From the NCBI GenBank assembly GCA_903845315.1, contig CAIMWY010000030.1:1-9030 (forward strand): DNA of 9,030 nt, in the 5' to 3' direction. The position numbers and the translations under genes were made by a program. Under the pieces are notes generated by a model. It did no database searches. It was not told the origin of the DNA and saw only the letters and a list, made by a program, of their open reading frames with translations. The DNA is from an uncultured Burkholderiales bacterium (lineage in GTDB: Bacteria > Pseudomonadota > Gammaproteobacteria > Burkholderiales > Burkholderiaceae). Numbering within the stretch: the first letter of the stretch is position 1; every line of letters begins with the position of its first letter. Positions 6,699-9,030 of the stretch are shown piece by piece.

Positions 6699-7150
6699 TC
6701 GGCCCGCTCCCAAGTTTGGGTGCGAAAGAACGGGCCGATATAGCCCCGCAAGTTGAGTTTTGTGCCACCCTCAGCCAAACGAATCTTGAGGCGGTAAGTT
6801 TTGCCGTTGTCTGGATCCATAATTTCCCCGCCCTCGTACCACTGACCGTCAGCAGCCAATTTGCCACCACGAATGATTTCAAGCCCAGTCATCGGCTGGT
6901 CTTTGCGGTCCTCTGTACAGGCTTTGCAGGTGGTCGCTTCTTTTGACGCATCAGCAGCCAGACTGCGAACGATACGTCCACTGAGGCCGTTGCTGTTCTC
7001 AGTGATGCGCACTTCACCACGGGGTTTGCCCGTGTTTTCGTCAATCGTGCGCCACAAGCCAACGGGGCTGGCTTGTGCGAAAGCCACACCCGCGTGCAAG
7101 AACAGGGCGGCAACGGCATTGATACAAGTGATGTACAGGTACTTCTTCAT
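6695..7150 (-). CDS. DUF2147 secreted protein
   Basis: A 151-residue protein with a clear signal peptide: KK near the start, a hydrophobic core and probable cleavage after AFA (near residue 25). The mature part starts SPVGLWRTIDENTGKPRG, the usual opening of DUF2147. It contains the CKAC pair followed by RKDQPMTGLEIIRGG, then the WYEGGEIMDPDNGKTY block and a C-terminal GYIGPFFRTQTW, all characteristic of the family. These are small beta-rich periplasmic or extracellular proteins of unknown function, often in operons or stress regulons. The ATG at 7150 has AAGGA 8 nt upstream. It is the first gene of the minus-strand operon, with a well-formed promoter about 50-75 nt upstream, and overlaps the SDR start by 4 nt. 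Confidence 0.92.
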   Translation of the reverse strand: MKKYLYITCINAVAALFLHAGVAFAQASPVGLWRTIDENTGKPRGEVRITENSNGLSGRIVRSLAADASKEATTCKACTEDRKDQPMTGLEIIRGGKLAADGQWYEGGEIMDPDNGKTYRLKIRLAEGGTKLNLRGYIGPFFRTQTWERAE

Positions 7151-7193
7151 ACAAGGATTCCTTTCTCAGTGGTAGTCACGATATGTGAACATT

Positions 7194-7207
7194 GTTAACT
7201 TTATAAC
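7194..7207. promoter_or_regulatory. Imperfect palindrome over the operon -10 region
   Basis: GTTA-N6-TAAC (GTTAACTTTATAAC) covers the predicted -10 of the minus-strand operon promoter. It could be a second regulator site. The short arms and AT-richness make a chance origin quite possible. Confidence 0.3.
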
Positions 7208-7226
7208 TCTTTAAAAGAATTGTCAA
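7198..7226 (-). promoter_or_regulatory. Promoter of the DUF2147-SDR-phospholipase-DUF2214 operon
   Basis: On the minus strand a perfect -35 TTGACA (7226-7221) is followed after 17 nt by TAAAGT (7203-7198). TATAAA at 7205-7200 is an alternative -10 with a 15-nt spacer. Transcription would start near 7191, leaving a leader of about 40 nt before ATG 7150. Confidence 0.65.
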
Positions 7227-7233
7227 TCTTTTT
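7213..7233. promoter_or_regulatory. Candidate TetR-family operator
   Basis: A palindrome centred on T7223: ATTG-T-CAAT is perfect and the outer A-rich and T-rich arms extend it to 8 of 10 matching positions per arm. It contains the -35 boxes of both divergent promoters, the expected place for autoregulation and repression of the operon by the adjacent TetR-type protein. Binding is inferred from position and symmetry. Confidence 0.5.
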
Positions 7234-7248
7234 TTAGTTCTTTGTAAT
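7220..7248 (+). promoter_or_regulatory. Promoter of the tetR-family gene
   Basis: TTGTCA (7220-7225, 5 of 6 to consensus), a 17-nt spacer and TGTAAT (7243-7248, 5 of 6). Transcription would start near 7255, giving a leader of about 19 nt before ATG 7274. The -35 overlaps that of the opposite promoter almost completely. Confidence 0.6.
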
Positions 7249-7273
7249 TCAATCCAGAACCTATCATCATTGG

Positions 7274-7972
7274 ATGACCAAATCAATTTCTGTTGTTTCC
7301 ATACGCGAGAGTTACCACTATGGTGATTTGCCACAGGCTTTGAAAATACTGACTCTGGAGATGCTCACCGAGCACGGCGCAGAAAGATTCTCTCTGCGCC
7401 AAGCAGCCACCACATTAGGCGTGGCGCCCAGTGCGGCATACCGTCACTTTGCTGACAAATCCGAATTGTTAAGCGCTGTCGCAGACGATGGATTTGTGGC
7501 AATGGGAGCGCTGTGGATGGCGCGTGTCGCCCAATTGAATCCTCCGGGTGATGCCGACATGGGTATGCTCAACTTAGCGCATTTTTCAGCGGGTGCCGAC
7601 GCATATTTTCAGTTTGGCTTGGATCACCCTGCTTTGTTTCAGCTGATGTTTGGGCCCCACGGCAGAGCTTCAGCCACCCGATTTATGCAAGCGGCGGACT
7701 TGCCATCTAACCCCTATGCCATGCTCAGGCAATCACTGGATGGTTTGTGCGCAGCAAAGCTCATCACACCTGAAGCGCGAGCCAATGCCGAGGTGACCGC
7801 CTTTGCCGCCATTCACGGCCTGACATGTTTGACCATTTCTGGGGTATTCAAAGACTTAGACATGACACAAAAGTGGCAACAGCTCGAACTGGTTAAAAAC
7901 AATATCTTGGGTGGGTTGTTGGCCCGGGAGAAAGCCCAAGAGTTAAAAGCCAAGATGCCATCCAGTTCCTGA
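7274..7972 (+). CDS. TetR/AcrR-family transcriptional regulator with WHG-type C-terminal domain
   Basis: A 232-residue repressor-type protein. The N-terminal TetR DNA-binding domain spans about 15-70, with the helix-turn-helix in FSLRQAATTLGVAPSAAYRH (39-58) followed by FADKSELLSAVA. The ligand-binding and dimer domain has HPALFQLMFGP (about 117-127) and a later IHGLTCL, features of the WHG (TetR_C_33) subgroup. Members bind small hydrophobic ligands and release DNA; the ligand here is unknown. It is divergent from the DUF2147-SDR-phospholipase operon and shares its promoter region and a palindrome, so control of that operon and of itself is likely. ATG 7274 lacks a good Shine-Dalgarno. The gene and its promoter region look more AT-rich by eye than the rest of the window. 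It ends 4 nt from the tail of the opposing GST gene. Confidence 0.92.
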   Translation: MTKSISVVSIRESYHYGDLPQALKILTLEMLTEHGAERFSLRQAATTLGVAPSAAYRHFADKSELLSAVADDGFVAMGALWMARVAQLNPPGDADMGMLNLAHFSAGADAYFQFGLDHPALFQLMFGPHGRASATRFMQAADLPSNPYAMLRQSLDGLCAAKLITPEARANAEVTAFAAIHGLTCLTISGVFKDLDMTQKWQQLELVKNNILGGLLAREKAQELKAKMPSSS

Positions 7973-7976
7973 AAGT

Positions 7977-8597
7977 TCAGCGGCCTGTTTCAAGCTTCAA
8001 CATCGCATCTTCAAACAACGCACTTCTGAGCCAACCCGCCAACCAAGCCTGTAACGCAGGCAGCGGCAAGGCGTCAAACCACACAGGGTCGACGGCTGCG
8101 AACTGGCGCACAAGCGGAAAAATACCGATGTCTGCGGCGCAGGGCATGGCACCGCCGAGTTGCGGCTGGGTGTGCAGTTGTTGTGCCAAAGGCTCGAGCA
8201 GCAAGGCAACAGCCTGCTCACGATGGTGATCGCGCGTGATTGCATCGGCAAATCGCTGAGGGTATTTGTAGCGGTCGAGGTGGTGTTTGAAGGGGCCGTC
8301 ACAGGCTTGTTGTAAGGCCACATTCTTGGCGGTTTGTGACCTCGCCCACCAATGGTCTGTGTCGCCGGTTTGTTCGAAAGTCCAGCGCATGATGTCCAAG
8401 CTTTGCTCCAGGACCGCGCCATTTGGAAGAACCAGCACGGGGACGGTGCCTTTGGGCGACACGGCCAGCATGGCAGGCGGTTTGTCGCGCAAAGACACCT
8501 CATGCGCTTGGTAGTCGACACCCGCTTGCAGCAAGGCCATGCGGGCTCGCATGGCGTACGGGCAACGTCGGTAGGTGTAGAGCAGTGGGACAGGCAT
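7977..8597 (-). CDS. Glutathione S-transferase-like protein
   Basis: A 206-residue cytoplasmic protein. The N-terminal thioredoxin-fold domain begins LLYTYRRCPYAMRARMAL, with a likely active cysteine C12 in a CPYA motif. It continues with the cis-proline of TVPVLVLPNG (P53) and the glutathione-contact pair ES-type EQSLDI (E65, S66). The helical C-terminal domain contains DRYKYPQRF (108-116) and AADIGIFPLVRQFAAVD (154-170), the N-capping-box region of GSTs. The cysteine active site suggests thiol transfer or deglutathionylation more than classical conjugation; the substrate is unknown. The frame stays open upstream to 8813, but family likeness begins at MPVPLLYTY, so ATG 8597 is used. No Shine-Dalgarno is visible, and the start lies only about 9 nt past the lpd terminator hairpin. 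It is convergent with the tetR gene. Confidence 0.88.
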   Translation of the reverse strand: MPVPLLYTYRRCPYAMRARMALLQAGVDYQAHEVSLRDKPPAMLAVSPKGTVPVLVLPNGAVLEQSLDIMRWTFEQTGDTDHWWARSQTAKNVALQQACDGPFKHHLDRYKYPQRFADAITRDHHREQAVALLLEPLAQQLHTQPQLGGAMPCAADIGIFPLVRQFAAVDPVWFDALPLPALQAWLAGWLRSALFEDAMLKLETGR

Positions 8598-8601
8598 GAG
8601 G

Positions 8602-8645
8602 TGTGAAAAAGCCGCCAAGCTTTGCAGCGAGACGGCTTTTATTTT
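8602..8645 (-). terminator. Rho-independent terminator after lpd (possibly bidirectional)
   Basis: Read on the minus strand, AAAAGCCGTC and GGCGGCTTTT form a 10-bp stem (one G-U pair) around a 14-nt loop, followed by a short T-run. It starts about 21 nt after the lpd stop. On the plus strand the second arm is followed by TTTTATTTTT-like sequence, so it could also stop rightward transcripts. Confidence 0.75.
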
Positions 8646-8661
8646 TACACTGTGAAGCGGT

Positions 8662-9030
8662 TTACTTCTTGCCCGGTGGCAAGTCGGTGCAGCTGCCATG
8701 CGCCACCTCTGCGGCCATGCCAATGCTCTCGCCCAGCGTGGGGTGTGGGTGAATGGTTTTGCCAATGTCCACCGCATCGGCGCCCATCTCGATGGCCAGG
8801 GCGATTTCACCAATCATGTCGCCCGCGTGAGTGCCCACCATGCCGCCGCCCAAGATCTTGCCGTGGCCATGCGCCTCAGGAGAATCGTCAAACAGCAACT
8901 TGGTCACGCCTTCGTCACGGCCGTTGGCAATGGCGCGACCGGAGGCGCTCCAAGGGAACAGGCCTTTTTTGACCTTGATGCCTTGGGCTTTGGCTTGGTC
9001 TTCGGTCAAGCCGACCCAAGCCACTTCGGG
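8662..9030 (-). CDS. lpdA: Dihydrolipoyl dehydrogenase (E3), C-terminal part (N-terminus outside window)
   Basis: The FAD-dependent E3 subunit of 2-oxoacid dehydrogenase complexes, which reoxidises dihydrolipoyl groups with NAD+. Only the last 122 residues are in the window; the frame is open to the right edge (family length is about 475). The visible part is the C-terminal dimerisation domain: it opens PEVAWVGLTE, continues FPWSASGRAIAN and LGGGMVGTHAGDMIGEIALA, and carries the catalytic His-Glu motif HPHPTLGES, where the His before Pro-Thr and the Glu five residues later form the active-site pair contributed to the partner subunit. It ends LPPGKK with TAA at 8664-8662, followed by a terminator, so it is the last gene of its operon. 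The cognate E1 and E2 genes would be expected beyond the right edge; they are not seen. Confidence 0.95.
   Translation of the reverse strand, partial: PEVAWVGLTEDQAKAQGIKVKKGLFPWSASGRAIANGRDEGVTKLLFDDSPEAHGHGKILGGGMVGTHAGDMIGEIALAIEMGADAVDIGKTIHPHPTLGESIGMAAEVAHGSCTDLPPGKK

Noticed and set aside
8598..8813. N-terminal extension of the GST frame to 8813
   Set aside because: It would run through the lpd terminator and the lpd coding end, and lacks homology to GSTs.
1..9030. CRISPR, tRNA, rRNA, insertion sequences, toxin-antitoxin or anti-phage genes
   Set aside because: No direct repeat arrays, tRNA-like folds, transposase motifs or defence-domain motifs were seen; the window reads as core chromosome.

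Overview
The window looks like ordinary chromosomal DNA of a betaproteobacterium, most likely order Burkholderiales, family Comamonadaceae (a Limnohabitans/Rhodoferax/Polaromonas-type organism). This rests on overall GC richness, dense coding with short gaps, and protein flavour, for example the lipoamide dehydrogenase C-terminus. The genus is an inference from memory, not a search. I see no rRNA, tRNA, CRISPR array, insertion sequence or phage gene. The only AT-rich stretch is the 123-bp divergent intergenic region at 7151-7273.

Left block (1-3178, + strand): four closely spaced genes. They are the C-terminal part of a helical protein I do not recognise, a DTW-domain tRNA-uridine aminocarboxypropyltransferase (TapT), the circularly permuted ribosome-assembly GTPase YlqF/RbgA, and a DEDDy 3'-5' exonuclease whose ATG overlaps the YlqF stop. 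The last three are all RNA or ribosome related. A hairpin at 3191-3215 follows. Next is a stand-alone + strand gene (3257-4168) whose HxD...H...R pattern suggests a TauD-like Fe(II)/2-oxoglutarate oxygenase, with no clear physiological partner here.

Middle block (4202-7972): a four-gene minus-strand operon reading DUF2147 secreted protein -> short-chain dehydrogenase -> NAPE-PLD-like metallo-beta-lactamase-fold phospholipase with a putative signal peptide -> DUF2214 four-helix membrane protein. It is divergent from a TetR-family regulator with a WHG-type C-terminal domain. The intergenic region holds back-to-back promoters whose -35 boxes overlap inside a palindrome, a good candidate for the TetR operator. 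The plausible reading is a TetR-controlled lipid or cell-envelope module in which a close bacterial relative of animal N-acyl-phosphatidylethanolamine phospholipase D works with a dehydrogenase and two proteins of unknown function. This is the most interesting part of the window.

Right block (7977-9030, - strand): a glutathione S-transferase-like protein ends 4 nt from the tetR stop (tail to tail). Before it come a rho-independent terminator and the C-terminal third of dihydrolipoyl dehydrogenase, which runs off the right edge.
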